Shown here piece after piece: positions 26,666 to 36,509 of a DNA stretch of 64,000 nt (within the stretch, counting starts at the first letter, position 1; the number at the start of each line of letters is the position of its first letter). Position numbers and translations under genes: made by a program. The notes under the pieces were generated by a model. It saw nothing but the letters and a program-made list of their open reading frames with translations. It was not told the origin of the DNA and searched no databases. This DNA is from Bifidobacterium thermophilum DSM 20210 (GTDB taxonomy: Bacteria > Actinomycetota > Actinomycetes > Actinomycetales > Bifidobacteriaceae): NCBI GenBank assembly GCA_000771265.1, contig JDUB01000001.1:343755-407754 (forward strand). Direction: 5' to 3'.

Positions 26666-27681
26666 AGCAGTCTCCTTGACATTCCTACCCATGCGCCGAA
26701 CTCCCATGCCAGCAGCGCGGCGATGGCGATGGCGATCGGCCAGACCACGGGTGTGGTGCGTTGCCGTGTCTTTGCGGTGGAGGTGGTCCGCCACGTCTTG
26801 GACGCCTTCGGCAGCGAATCGGTCGCGGTGTGGGTGGCGTCCAGCATGACGGCGGTGCCGCTGAGCTCGTCGGCTATGGTGCTCAGCGTATCCGGGCTGA
26901 GTTTTGAAATACCGGGTTGGCCGGTGGTCGGGTCGGTCACCCAGGTTTCTTGGCCGTCAGGACTGTCGTCTGAACCGTCGGCGGGGATTTGCCCGCCTGT
27001 AGTTGATCCGGCGCCCAGCACGAGTGCATCATCGAGATACCGGCGCAACGACGAGTATGTTCTGCGCGTGGTGGTCGAGGTCTGCTCGCCGTCGCTGATC
27101 AGGAACAGTACGATGGTGTCGTCCTGATGGCGTTGGCGGATGTCTTTGAGCGTGAGCAGCAGTTTGTCCAGCGGAGTGTCCAGCGACGATCCTGACGATG
27201 TCGTCGTGGGCTCGACGCTTAACGTATCCGCCCAATTGTCGATGGCAAGCGTGTCGGGCGTCAGCGGGACGTCCAGCGAGGCGCTCGCCCCGAAACTCAT
27301 CGCGGAGAAACTGGCGGCGGGGTAGGCTTTGGTCAGGTCGTGGACGGCGTCTTTCGCGGCGTCGAGACGGCTGATTGTCGTCGCGTCGCCGTAGGTCGCG
27401 TCTTTGACCGCCATGGAGCTCGTGGTGTCGATGGCAATGACGATGTCGGTGGCGTTGACTGCTTTGCTGGTGGTCTCTGCGACGGTGCTCGGCGTCAACA
27501 CCGCGACGGCCGTCAGCAGGCAGATCAGCGTCCGTCGTACGCATGAGGCCGCGGTTTCGTCGCTTGCGGAGCGCCGCCGGATGTAGATGACGATTTCGGC
27601 GATTGCGCATGCCGTCATGATCACGGCGAGCGCGACACCTGCCGGCCAGCCGAGTGCGGGGGATAGTGTCCATCCGTTCAT
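26662..27681 (-). CDS. Membrane-anchored von Willebrand factor A protein (second of two)
   Basis: The 339-residue product has two N-terminal hydrophobic segments (WPAGVALAVIMTACAIAEIVIYI and LICLLTAVAVLTP), a VWA domain and a C-terminal helix (VVWPIAIAIAALLAWEFGAWVG). The metal-ion-dependent adhesion site reads DTTSSM with Thr at the third position, and LFLISDGEQT supplies the distal Asp. Such proteins usually pair with MoxR ATPases as BatA/BatB-like partners that assemble or activate metal proteins or envelope complexes. Both ends overlap neighbours by ATGA. Confidence 0.82.
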   Translation of the reverse strand: MNGWTLSPALGWPAGVALAVIMTACAIAEIVIYIRRRSASDETAASCVRRTLICLLTAVAVLTPSTVAETTSKAVNATDIVIAIDTTSSMAVKDATYGDATTISRLDAAKDAVHDLTKAYPAASFSAMSFGASASLDVPLTPDTLAIDNWADTLSVEPTTTSSGSSLDTPLDKLLLTLKDIRQRHQDDTIVLFLISDGEQTSTTTRRTYSSLRRYLDDALVLGAGSTTGGQIPADGSDDSPDGQETWVTDPTTGQPGISKLSPDTLSTIADELSGTAVMLDATHTATDSLPKASKTWRTTSTAKTRQRTTPVVWPIAIAIAALLAWEFGAWVGMSRRLL

Positions 27682-28763
27682 CGTCTCAGCCTCCAAGCGA
27701 ATGCGAGCCATACGATGATGCACACTGCAAGGGCGAGTGTCCACCAGCCCGGGGCGTCATCGACGGCTGATTGCGCGTCGCGTTTGCTGTGCGCGCTTTG
27801 GCGCTCTTCGATGGTTCGAACCATGGATTCGATCGATGAGCCGTCGGCTTGTGACATGAACGTGCCACCGTGCGATTCGATCTGCCGTTTGAGGCTGGTG
27901 GTCGTCGTGTCGCTCAGACTTTCCTTGGCACCGGCATACACCGCGTCCACGCTGATGGAAGCCGTGCGGGTCAGGTCTAGCGCCTGCTTGAGCGTGTAGG
28001 TCTCCTGCCCGGACACGACATTGTCGGTGGCCAGCACAATGGATGACGAACGCCGGCGTGCAGCACCCTTGGTGGAGGACGCCTGCTGCGCAGCATTGCC
28101 GTATGCGAAACCGGGCAGCATCGCCGCGCAACTGACGAGCCCGTCGCCGATCAGGGATGTAGCGTTGGTCTTGTTCTGCGTGCCGTCCAGCCAATCAGAG
28201 ACCTTCTGGTAGTCTTCGTCGCTCATCTTGTCGATGTCATCCTGCGTCTGCACGCCTTTGAGAATCGATGCGGCGGATTTGAGCTGGCTGGTCACCAGCG
28301 CATAGTCGTCGGTCAGCGGGAACACTGTGCGCGAAGTCGAGTTGAAGATGCTCATGCCGATGCGTTCGCCTTGGAAATTCGACACGAGTTTGAGATACGT
28401 GTCGATGATCTGCCGGTCGTAGGGGAGTGTTGAGCCGGATACGTCAAGGCAGAGGACGATGTCGCGGCTCGCCGAGCGTTCCTGTTCCTCGTTGATGGTC
28501 GATGGCCGGGCGACCAGAGAGACGGACAGGATCAGCGCGGCGACGAGCGCGCCCGCCGCAATACGGTTGAAAGTCCGCCATTGGCGGAACAGCTCTGAGG
28601 CGTGCTCGGTGTTCAAGTCTTCGTCAAGACTGTACGATTTGAGGTCGGGATTGCGCCCGGACGCCTTGCGTTCCCGCCATGCGGCGAGCATCGAGGCACC
28701 CGCCGCAATCACGCAGGCGGTGCCCAAGGCAATCAGCGCGGCCCAAGGCCATTGCCATCTCAT
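27678..28763 (-). CDS. Membrane-anchored von Willebrand factor A protein (first of two)
   Basis: The 361-residue protein has an N-terminal helix, a short cytoplasmic loop, a second helix (IAAGALVAALILSVSLVA), a VWA domain with a complete MIDAS (LCLDVSGSTL; SLIGDGLVSC; LATDN) and a C-terminal helix ending in WRLRR. The ATG at 28763 overlaps the upstream stop by ATGA and has AAGGTGG ahead; a GTG at 28772 is less likely. It is a BatA-like partner of the MoxR ATPase encoded upstream. Confidence 0.85.
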   Translation of the reverse strand: MRWQWPWAALIALGTACVIAAGASMLAAWRERKASGRNPDLKSYSLDEDLNTEHASELFRQWRTFNRIAAGALVAALILSVSLVARPSTINEEQERSASRDIVLCLDVSGSTLPYDRQIIDTYLKLVSNFQGERIGMSIFNSTSRTVFPLTDDYALVTSQLKSAASILKGVQTQDDIDKMSDEDYQKVSDWLDGTQNKTNATSLIGDGLVSCAAMLPGFAYGNAAQQASSTKGAARRRSSSIVLATDNVVSGQETYTLKQALDLTRTASISVDAVYAGAKESLSDTTTTSLKRQIESHGGTFMSQADGSSIESMVRTIEERQSAHSKRDAQSAVDDAPGWWTLALAVCIIVWLAFAWRLRR

Positions 28764-29329
28764 CGGCGCCACCTTTCAACGAGTGTGGATACCCATTCGG
28801 CCCCCTGTTCAACGCTTGTCGACCGGGCTGCGTCATTGTACCGTTCGTCGGCGAATTCCGGTGGATACAAGGCCGCGATGGTCTGACGCAGCAGCATGAA
28901 TCCGGCTTTCTCATTGCCTGTAGACGTCGGTATCGTGCGGTTGAGATCGGACAAGGTCCGGGTTTCCATGGTGTCGTCCGCCATGCCGGACGCGTATGCG
29001 CGGGCCAGCGAGGCGAGTTGGGCGAAGGCCTGGTCTCGGCTGATGTCGCCCGCATGGAATCGGTCCACCACTTCGTCGATGCGCCGGTGCCAGATCCGGG
29101 TGCCGCTGGTCTGGTGATGCACTCCGCGATGCGCTCGCTTGGCTTGTGGGTGGGGTCGACGCGGTTTGGACAGCACAACGGCCAAGACGACAAACAGACA
29201 CGCCAGGGCGAGTGAAGCCACAAGGACGGCGGCGATTGCTCCGGCGCCAGTGTACGTCTGCTCCGGTTTGAGGTCGTCGAGCTTGATCGCTGCGACGATA
29301 TGGACGATGTCGGTGATAGCAGTGCTCAT
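28760..29329 (-). CDS. Single-pass membrane protein of the MoxR operon
   Basis: The 189-residue protein has a short extracellular N-terminus, one membrane helix (GAIAAVLVASLALACLFVVLAVVL) and a cytoplasmic helical domain (RIDEVVDRFHAGDISRDQAFAQLASLARAYA). Its position between DUF58 and VWA genes corresponds to the DUF4381-like member of Bat operons, but sequence similarity is not obvious. It overlaps both neighbours by ATGA, so it is almost certainly a component of the same complex. Confidence 0.7.
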   Translation of the reverse strand: MSTAITDIVHIVAAIKLDDLKPEQTYTGAGAIAAVLVASLALACLFVVLAVVLSKPRRPHPQAKRAHRGVHHQTSGTRIWHRRIDEVVDRFHAGDISRDQAFAQLASLARAYASGMADDTMETRTLSDLNRTIPTSTGNEKAGFMLLRQTIAALYPPEFADERYNDAARSTSVEQGAEWVSTLVERWRR

Positions 29330-30330
29330 AAGCGGTCTCCTGCCTTGCCGGTGGCGCCAAGGGCCTTCGGGGGAGCCACCGGATGGGTCGAGAAGCCGGT
29401 GCGCGCGAGTGTCACGGATACCGTGCGCACGAAAGTACGGAACATGGCTTCGCTCGATGAGGCGCGCATCAGCGTCGAACCCCCGGCATGCAACTGGGCT
29501 TCGAGCTGGGCGGCGAGATAGCTGCGGTGAGTGTCCACTTCACGCTTGCTTACGGCGTCGATGAGGAACGCCGGCAACCTTCTGCCGGTATCAGCGTCGG
29601 CGACCGTACGCTGGCGGGCGGCGAACGGGTTGATGGTTTCCACGTCGACAATCACCATTGGGTGGGTCCGGGCGATGGCGTGGATTGTGCCGAGCTGACG
29701 CTCACCAAGCGCATGTTCGTCGGTCGCCAGCACAATCAGGGCGTTACGGTCGTTGATGCGCCGCGCATAATCCAACAGAGCATCCATATTACGAGGATGG
29801 TCCCAAGGGCGTTCCAGCGCGCGGTCGAGCGTGTGCTCGAACTGTGCGAAACCGCCATGGAACGGCACTCTGGTGATACTCGCCGAATCAGCGCAGACCA
29901 AGGAGATGTCATCGGACCTGCGCAAGCTCAACGCGGCAAACATCCGCAGACCGTTCGCCGCAACCTGCCACGCCATTTCCCCCGACTCGCACGAGCCGGT
30001 CATCTCTCGGCCCGTGTCCATCAGCATCCATACGCGAGACGTGACCCGCCGCTGCCTGTGGACGACCATTGGCCTGCCGCTGCGCGCGCTCGTATGCCAA
30101 TCGATGCGCCGCGCCTCGTCCCCGGGCTCGTACGGGCGGATATCCATGATGTCGTCGCTGCCGAACCGCCGGTGGGATGGGTGTTCGCCTTCAAGGGTGC
30201 CCAACGCCCGCCTCACGGTCGGCAAACTGAGCGTGGTGGCGAGCGCTTCGATTTTCCTGCGAATCGCGTTGCCTCCGGTCATGTCTCCGGCAATGCTGCC
30301 GTTCTCGGTGCCTGTCATGCCGTCGATCAT
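29326..30330 (-). CDS. DUF58 domain protein
   Basis: The 334-residue protein carries the DUF58 signature near residue 55: RRFGSDDIMDIRPYEPGDEARRIDWHTSARSG, followed by a VWA-like fold (VWMLMDTGREM and LIVLATDEHAL). DUF58 proteins are found beside MoxR ATPases and VWA proteins throughout bacteria. The absence of membrane segments suggests a cytoplasmic adaptor. The start overlaps the moxR stop by ATGA. Confidence 0.85.
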   Translation of the reverse strand: MIDGMTGTENGSIAGDMTGGNAIRRKIEALATTLSLPTVRRALGTLEGEHPSHRRFGSDDIMDIRPYEPGDEARRIDWHTSARSGRPMVVHRQRRVTSRVWMLMDTGREMTGSCESGEMAWQVAANGLRMFAALSLRRSDDISLVCADSASITRVPFHGGFAQFEHTLDRALERPWDHPRNMDALLDYARRINDRNALIVLATDEHALGERQLGTIHAIARTHPMVIVDVETINPFAARQRTVADADTGRRLPAFLIDAVSKREVDTHRSYLAAQLEAQLHAGGSTLMRASSSEAMFRTFVRTVSVTLARTGFSTHPVAPPKALGATGKAGDRL

Positions 30331-31400
30331 GGCACCGGCACCGTCGCCACGACGGAGTCGACTACTTGGTCGCTGGTCACCCCGTCGGCGAGCGCTTCGA
30401 AGGTCAGCAGGATACGGTGGCGCAGGATTTCATGCGCAAACATCCTGATGTCTTCAGGAATCACATAGTCGCGTCCGGCGAGCAGCGCTGCTGCCTGTCC
30501 GACGCGGATGAGCGCGATGGAGGCGCGCGGGCTGGCGCCGAGACGGACCTTTGTCGACAAATCCGCAATCGGGTGGGTTCCGGCGCCTCGGGAGGTCGCC
30601 ACGATATCGACCGCATAGCCCATGATCGCTTCGGAGACGTGAACCCGTCGGGCGGCGGCGCGCAGGAACTCGACGTCGGCAAGGGAGAGAACGTCGCCTT
30701 CGAGCGTTTTGGCGTCGACGGTGTCGGAACCGCGTTTGGTGAGCATGGCGAGCATGCGCTGCTCCTCGTCAGCGCTGGGATAACCCATAACCGCCTTCAT
30801 CGTGAATCGGTCCATCTGCGCTTCAGGCAGATTGAATGTACCTTCTTCCTCGATTGGATTCTCGGTGGCGATCACCATGAACGGCTGCGGCAGCGCGATG
30901 CGTTCCCCACCGATGGTCGTGGCGCCTTCGGCCATCGCCTCGAGCATCGCGGACTGTGTTTTCGCGTTGGAACGGTTGATTTCGTCAAGCAGCACGAAAT
31001 TCGCGTGGATCGGGCCGATTTGCGTGCTGAACCGCTGCGTGGAGAAGTCGAAGACCTGGGTGCCGACCAAATCGGATGGCATGAGGTCGGGGGTGCATTG
31101 CACGCGTTTGAAACTGCCTGACACTGATGTCGCCAGCGTCTGTGCCGCGGTCGTTTTGGCCAGGCCGGGGACGGATTCGATGAGGATATGCCCTCCGGAG
31201 ACCATGGTGACAATCAGCGCTTCACGCAGGTTGTCCTGACCCACGAGGGTCTGCGCGAACCGTGCGCGGATGCGGTCGGCCAGCTGCCGTGCATGGTTGA
31301 GATCGTCGGGCGACAGGCCCGCGGATGTCGGGGTCGCCGGTTGTTGCGGCATCGGCGGCATCGGTTGCGGGATGTTCGGTTGTGGTGGAAAAAGTGCCAT
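30327..31400 (-). CDS. MoxR-family AAA ATPase
   Basis: MoxR ATPases act as chaperones that mature or remodel partner complexes, with VWA proteins as adaptors. The 357-residue product has Walker A SVPGLAKTT, Walker B FVLLDEINRSNAKTQSAMLEAM, sensor 1 VIATENPIEEEGTFNLPEAQMDRF and the C-terminal lid with GASPRASIALIR. A proline-rich N-terminal segment precedes the domain. The ATG at 31400 follows GGAG by 8 nt; an upstream TTG is less likely. It heads a six-gene operon with the DUF58, membrane, VWA and DUF6466 genes. Confidence 0.9.
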   Translation of the reverse strand: MALFPPQPNIPQPMPPMPQQPATPTSAGLSPDDLNHARQLADRIRARFAQTLVGQDNLREALIVTMVSGGHILIESVPGLAKTTAAQTLATSVSGSFKRVQCTPDLMPSDLVGTQVFDFSTQRFSTQIGPIHANFVLLDEINRSNAKTQSAMLEAMAEGATTIGGERIALPQPFMVIATENPIEEEGTFNLPEAQMDRFTMKAVMGYPSADEEQRMLAMLTKRGSDTVDAKTLEGDVLSLADVEFLRAAARRVHVSEAIMGYAVDIVATSRGAGTHPIADLSTKVRLGASPRASIALIRVGQAAALLAGRDYVIPEDIRMFAHEILRHRILLTFEALADGVTSDQVVDSVVATVPVP

Positions 31401-31490
31401 GGTGTGCTCCAACGATTGGTGGCTGGTCGGGTTGCGGTCGGTTGGCCGCAGACCGGTATCCCAGCATAGTAGCGGATTAGGATGCCTCGC

Positions 31491-32321
31491 TTACAGCAGA
31501 GGCGTCATGGTGGGCGCTTGCGGTGCGGGGGCTGCCGGGGTGTCGGCTCGGGACACAAGCGGCGGTATCGGCTTGGAGACCGTAGGTTGCAGCTGCCCGT
31601 AAGCAGGGGATGCGGCGGGCGGGAGCGCCCAGTCCACCGGTTGCGCACCCATGGCGACCAGTGCCTGGTTGGCCCGAGAGAACGGGCGTGACCCGAAGAA
31701 ACCGCGCGAGGCCGACAGAGGGCTCGGATGCGGAGATTCGATGATCGCGGCGTTCGTCAGCAGTGGCTTGAGCGTCTGCGCATTGCGTCCCCACAGAATC
31801 GCGACCAAAGGCTTCGGCTTGCCCTCTTGGTCGGTACGGGCGTTGAGAGCGCGGATCGCCTCGTCGGTGATATGCTCCCATCCTTTGCCCTGATGGCTGT
31901 TGGGACGACCGACTTGAACGGTCAAGCATCTGTTGAGCAGCATGACCCCGCGTTGCGTCCATGGGGTCAGATCGCCGTTGGACGGTGTGGGAACGCCCAG
32001 ATCGTCGCTGAGTTCCTTGTAGATATTAATCAGGCTTTTTGGCAACGGCCTGACATCAGGGGCGACGCAGAAGCTCAGTCCCACCGGGTGACCGGGCGTC
32101 GGATACGGATCCTGCCCGACAATCAGCACTTTGATGCTGTCGAAGGGGATGGTGAACGCGCGCAGGACATTGCGTCCCGCTGGAAGATAATGGCGTCCCG
32201 CCGCGATTTCGGCCCGCAGAAAATCCCCCATCCGATGGATATCCGGTTCCACGTCGGCCAGCGCTGCGGCCCATCCGGGGTCAATAATCTCGGACAGCGG
32301 TTTGACATGAGCATGTTCCAT
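31491..32321 (-). CDS. ung: Uracil-DNA glycosylase, family 1
   Basis: Ung removes uracil from DNA to start base-excision repair. The 276-residue protein has the catalytic motif [17 protein letters not shown], with Asp as the base-activating residue, and [16 protein letters not shown] near the end, plus the interior [11 protein letters not shown]-terminal Pro/Ala-rich tail of about 40 residues extends beyond the domain. The start at 32321 has no Shine-Dalgarno but TAGAGT sits exactly 7 nt upstream, indicating a leaderless transcript. Confidence 0.95.
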   Translation of the reverse strand: MEHAHVKPLSEIIDPGWAAALADVEPDIHRMGDFLRAEIAAGRHYLPAGRNVLRAFTIPFDSIKVLIVGQDPYPTPGHPVGLSFCVAPDVRPLPKSLINIYKELSDDLGVPTPSNGDLTPWTQRGVMLLNRCLTVQVGRPNSHQGKGWEHITDEAIRALNARTDQEGKPKPLVAILWGRNAQTLKPLLTNAAIIESPHPSPLSASRGFFGSRPFSRANQALVAMGAQPVDWALPPAASPAYGQLQPTVSKPIPPLVSRADTPAAPAPQAPTMTPLL

Positions 32322-32334
32322 GCTTACTACTCTA
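32322..32334 (-). promoter_or_regulatory. Probable leaderless promoter -10 of ung
   Basis: On the minus strand TAGAGT (32334-32329) is followed by 7 nt and the ATG. The geometry equals that found before purB, the gluA-like gene and the 57670 helicase. Confidence 0.5.
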
Positions 32335-32518
32335 GGGCGTTGATGGACGTATGGCGCTAATCGGCGCACTAACTGATCAGCGTGCGGCGTGGAGACGGGC
32401 AAAGCGCGGCAGGACGTGACAAAGCTGTGGATATCCGACACATAGGCCGCAGTTTGTGTCGGCGCTGCCCGGCCGTGCATGTACACTCGATGATGAATCT
32501 ATTCGAAAGGGACGGCAT

Positions 32519-33166
32519 ATGGCACGCAAAGACCGTAACACTGATGAGTCGTACGCGCAGGACGTGTTCGACAACCCGCCGCAGGGGCCAATCGGCGTGC
32601 ACCGCGGCAATCGGTCGATAGCCTCGCGTTTGGTGCCATTTCTGATTGTCATCATCGTTGCCGCTGTCGCGGGAGTCGGCACGTGGGCCGCCATGTCGGG
32701 TGAAGGCGCCAAGTTGTTCTCCAGTGGCAGCAGCGCTTCGTCATCTTCGAGCCCCTCGGCCAAATCAACTGCGTCTGCATCGGCGTCTGCCAGCGCGAGC
32801 GATACTGCCTCGGCTTCGGCCTCTGCCTCCGAGTCGGCGTCTGAGTCGGCGTCTGCGTCGCCGTCGGAATCCGCCTCGTCGCCGGCGTCTTCGTCCTCGG
32901 TGAACCTGTCCGCCCAAGTGCGTGTGGTCAACGGCACGCGTAAGACCGGATATGCCGCGAAACAGGCGGCGGTACTCACCGGTGCAGGGTACACCAACGT
33001 CGTGGCCGCTAATCCTTCGGGCAGCTTGCCGAGCGCATCCGTGGTGTGGTATCAGAACGAGTCCGATCTGGCCACGGCGCAGGATGTCGCCGCCAAGCTG
33101 GGCATTTCCAATGTCAGCAAGGTCACCAATCTGTCCGCGCCGGTCGTCGTTGTGCTGATGAACTGA
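32519..33166 (+). CDS. LytR C-terminal domain (LytR_C) membrane-anchored protein
   Basis: The 215-residue protein has a short cytoplasmic part, one membrane helix (LVPFLIVIIVAAVAGVGTWAAM, about residues 39-60) and a long low-complexity Ser/Ala/Glu linker (about residues 70-128). It ends in a compact LytR_C domain (VRVVNGTRKTGYAAKQAAVLTGAGYTNVV..VVWYQNESDLATAQDVAAKLG). The domain occurs in cell-wall proteins but lacks the LytR-CpsA-Psr catalytic part, so a wall-binding or regulatory role is inferred. The start follows AAAGGGA. The linker is encoded by repeated TCGGCGTCTG-like units and may vary in length. Confidence 0.82.
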   Translation: MARKDRNTDESYAQDVFDNPPQGPIGVHRGNRSIASRLVPFLIVIIVAAVAGVGTWAAMSGEGAKLFSSGSSASSSSSPSAKSTASASASASASDTASASASASESASESASASPSESASSPASSSSVNLSAQVRVVNGTRKTGYAAKQAAVLTGAGYTNVVAANPSGSLPSASVVWYQNESDLATAQDVAAKLGISNVSKVTNLSAPVVVVLMN

Positions 33167-33195
33167 CTTCTCGGCGTTTCGTTGTCTCGCCTCGC

Positions 33196-33201
33196 TACAA
33201 T
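33196..33201 (+). promoter_or_regulatory. Probable -10 of the cold-shock gene
   Basis: TACAAT lies 70 nt ahead of the start, leaving a leader of about 60 nt with GGCCGGCC-type self-complementary sequence. Long structured leaders are typical of cold-shock mRNAs. Confidence 0.4.
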
Positions 33202-33270
33202 GGGGCACCAAGTGGGCGGTAGCCGGCGTGAATGGTTGCGTCGGGCCGGCCCATGCGAGGGATGATTGAA

Positions 33271-33474
33271 ATGGCACAAGGCACGGTGAAATTCTTCAAC
33301 GCAGGCAAAGGATATGGATTCATTGCCCCGGATGAGGGTGGGGATGATGTATTCGTGCATTACTCCGTTATTCAACAGGAGGGGTTCAAGAAGCTCGATG
33401 AGGGCGATCGCGTCGAATATGAGGCGGAGCGTGGTCCGAAGGGTTTCCAAGCGACCACCGTCACCAAGCTGTGA
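33271..33474 (+). CDS. Cold-shock protein, CspA family
   Basis: This 67-residue single cold-shock domain binds single-stranded nucleic acid and melts RNA structure. The RNP1-like [20 protein letters not shown] and an opening [14 protein letters not shown] are present, and the length is standard. The ATG at 33271 follows GAGGGATG; longer in-frame starts add no conserved sequence. A terminator hairpin lies at 33558. Confidence 0.95.
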   Translation: MAQGTVKFFNAGKGYGFIAPDEGGDDVFVHYSVIQQEGFKKLDEGDRVEYEAERGPKGFQATTVTKL

Positions 33475-33557
33475 TCTGGGATTCTTTTGAACCTTATCTT
33501 GTGCGTGTCATCCTGACCGGCTTCGCCGACCAGTTTGACAGGCACACTATCTCACTC

Positions 33558-33590
33558 CAGGCGTCCCCGACGGGGCGCCTGTTGTTGTTT
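33558..33590 (+). terminator. Terminator after the cold-shock gene
   Basis: CAGGCG-T-CCCC pairs with GGGG-CGCCTG around a tight loop and is followed by TTGTTGTTT. Confidence 0.8.
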
Positions 33591-33713
33591 CGGCATATCG
33601 CGTGCCGTGGCTGAGGGCGCTGTACACGTAACTGGTTCGTGTGGTTCCCCAAACTGTTTACGCGGGGTGGCTCTAGGCGTAACCAGTTTGTGGATGATCG
33701 GTCGGGCACACAC

Positions 33714-33728
33714 TGCGAACTGTTCGCA
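33714..33728. repeat. 15-nt palindrome TGCGAAC-T-GTTCGCA
   Basis: Perfect 7-nt arms flank a single T. The 1-nt spacing does not fit the LexA box spacing of 4, so the protein that might bind is unknown. Confidence 0.4.
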
Positions 33729-33738
33729 TTGTTCAACC

Positions 33739-33776
33739 TTCTACCGACGCTGAGATGGTGCTGAGCGTCGGTGGAA
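33739..33776. repeat. First of two tandem similar hairpins
   Basis: TTCTACCGACGCT and AGCGTCGGTGGAA form an imperfect 13-bp stem with a 12-nt loop. It is preceded by ACC, as is the second copy. Confidence 0.5.
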
Positions 33777-33790
33777 ACAGAGCGATGACC

Positions 33791-33828
33791 TTCTGCCGGC
33801 GCTGACGGGTGACTCAGCGTTGGTAGAA
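33791..33828. repeat. Second of two tandem similar hairpins
   Basis: TTCTGCCGGCGCTGA and TCAGCGTTGGTAGAA form a 15-bp stem using G-T pairs with an 8-nt loop. It starts 52 nt after the first copy; base changes on the two arms are mostly pairing-compatible. Confidence 0.5.
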
Positions 33829-34055
33829 GCAGGAATGAATGATTGCGGCTGCCTGTCGCGGTATTGGGCCCACATTCCGACGGATTTGCCTTGCGGCACG
33901 CCTTGATTGGGGCGCCCGCGTTACGCAGGATTCCAGGCGTGAACGGCGGCATACGGCGCAGCATCGAAGCGGCGAAGCATCGGTGCGCCGGGATTATTCC
34001 CGTTCGACACTCGCGACACGCATTTCATGCCAACAGCGCAATACATGCGGCGATG

Positions 34056-34082
34056 TTGGCACTCGACGCCCGAGAGTGCTAA
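34056..34082. promoter_or_regulatory. CIRCE element 1 (HrcA operator)
   Basis: TTGGCACTC-N9-GAGTGCTAA differs by one base from the consensus TTAGCACTC-N9-GAGTGCTAA. TTGGCA and TAATCT (34080-34085) within and beside it could be the -35 and -10 of groEL. Confidence 0.88.
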
Positions 34083-34090
34083 TCTCCCAA

Positions 34091-35816
<1,726 letters not shown>

Positions 35817-35875
35817 TCCAAACGGTCACAAGCGTCCCGCATTCGCGTGAAACGACGCAAGTGATATATATGGAT

Positions 35876-35917
35876 GCTTCAGGGGCGTCGACGGGAAACC
35901 GCCGGCGCCCCTGAAGC
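35876..35917 (+). terminator. Terminator after groEL
   Basis: GCTTCAGGGGCG pairs with CGCCCCTGAAGC (12 bp), with additional CGG/CCG pairing inside the loop. Confidence 0.8.
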
Positions 35918-36108
35918 GTTATGGGGCGGCTGTCGAAGGTGTACCGGTGATACGTCTTCGACACCGCCGTAGCCATGCGTTTCGCTGCAATGTCGGCGAT
36001 ACTGCGCGGCAGACGACGACACTAGGCACCGTCGCGCACGCAATCGTGACACTCACCGCGTGTAGCGCAGTCTCTCGCGATGCGAGCTGTCGCTACAGTC
36101 CTACGCCG
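35918..36108. other. Intergenic region between groEL terminator and WXG100 gene
   Basis: No gene was found. It contains an inverted pair TGTCGAAG (35931-35938) / CTTCGACA (35956-35963) and the WXG100 terminator. Confidence 0.5.
36061..36097 (-). terminator. Hairpin after the WXG100 gene
   Basis: TGTAGCG pairs with CGCTACA and an inner CTCGC with GCGAG around GAT. It starts 12 nt beyond the stop on the minus strand; no T tract follows. Confidence 0.6.
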
Positions 36109-36402
36109 TCACGATATCGTGAACAATCGCGAAGCCTGCGCTTCGGCATCGGCGTATACGTTCGACGCTTGCGTCAGCGACATGCCGATCGCCTCCAGTG
36201 ACGCGTCCATCTGCTGCTGCGCGGCCCGCCATTGCCTGATGACTCCGGCGAACTGCGCGGACGCCGAGCCGCTCCACACGCTGTTGAGTCCCTCAAGATT
36301 CGCGTACATGCCTTGGACGGCTTGTCTGATCTGCTCGATGGAAGAGCGCACCGCGGCGCTTGAGGACTGAATCTGTTCCGAATCGACTTGGTACTGTGCC
36401 AT
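36109..36402 (-). CDS. WXG100 family (ESAT-6-like) protein
   Basis: WXG100 proteins are small helical hairpins that dimerise and are usually exported by type VII secretion. The 97-residue product has two amphipathic helices joined by VWSGSASAQF (Trp43-Ser44-Gly45) and ends in a helix with YADAEAQAS, which fits the YxxxD/E export signal. It has a good AAAGGA ribosome-binding site. It is divergent from the TPM-like gene, and no EccC/EssC ATPase gene is in this window. Confidence 0.9.
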   Translation of the reverse strand: MAQYQVDSEQIQSSSAAVRSSIEQIRQAVQGMYANLEGLNSVWSGSASAQFAGVIRQWRAAQQQMDASLEAIGMSLTQASNVYADAEAQASRLFTIS

Positions 36403-36509
36403 GGACGTTCCTTTCTTGTCTTTCTTGACATGGTTCTCGCCTTGCGGCGTTGGCGGTCGGCGGACCGTACGTCCCCCGTTTGGTGCAGCCGACCGCTACA
36501 GTGGACAAT

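Noticed and set aside
33714..33728. Palindrome TGCGAAC-T-GTTCGCA considered as a LexA box
   Set aside because: The SOS box needs a 4-nt spacer between GAAC and GTTC; here it is 1 nt.
33494..34082. Short open frames on both strands in the cold-shock to groEL gap
   Set aside because: They lack ribosome-binding sites and recognisable motifs, and the region carries terminators and operators instead.
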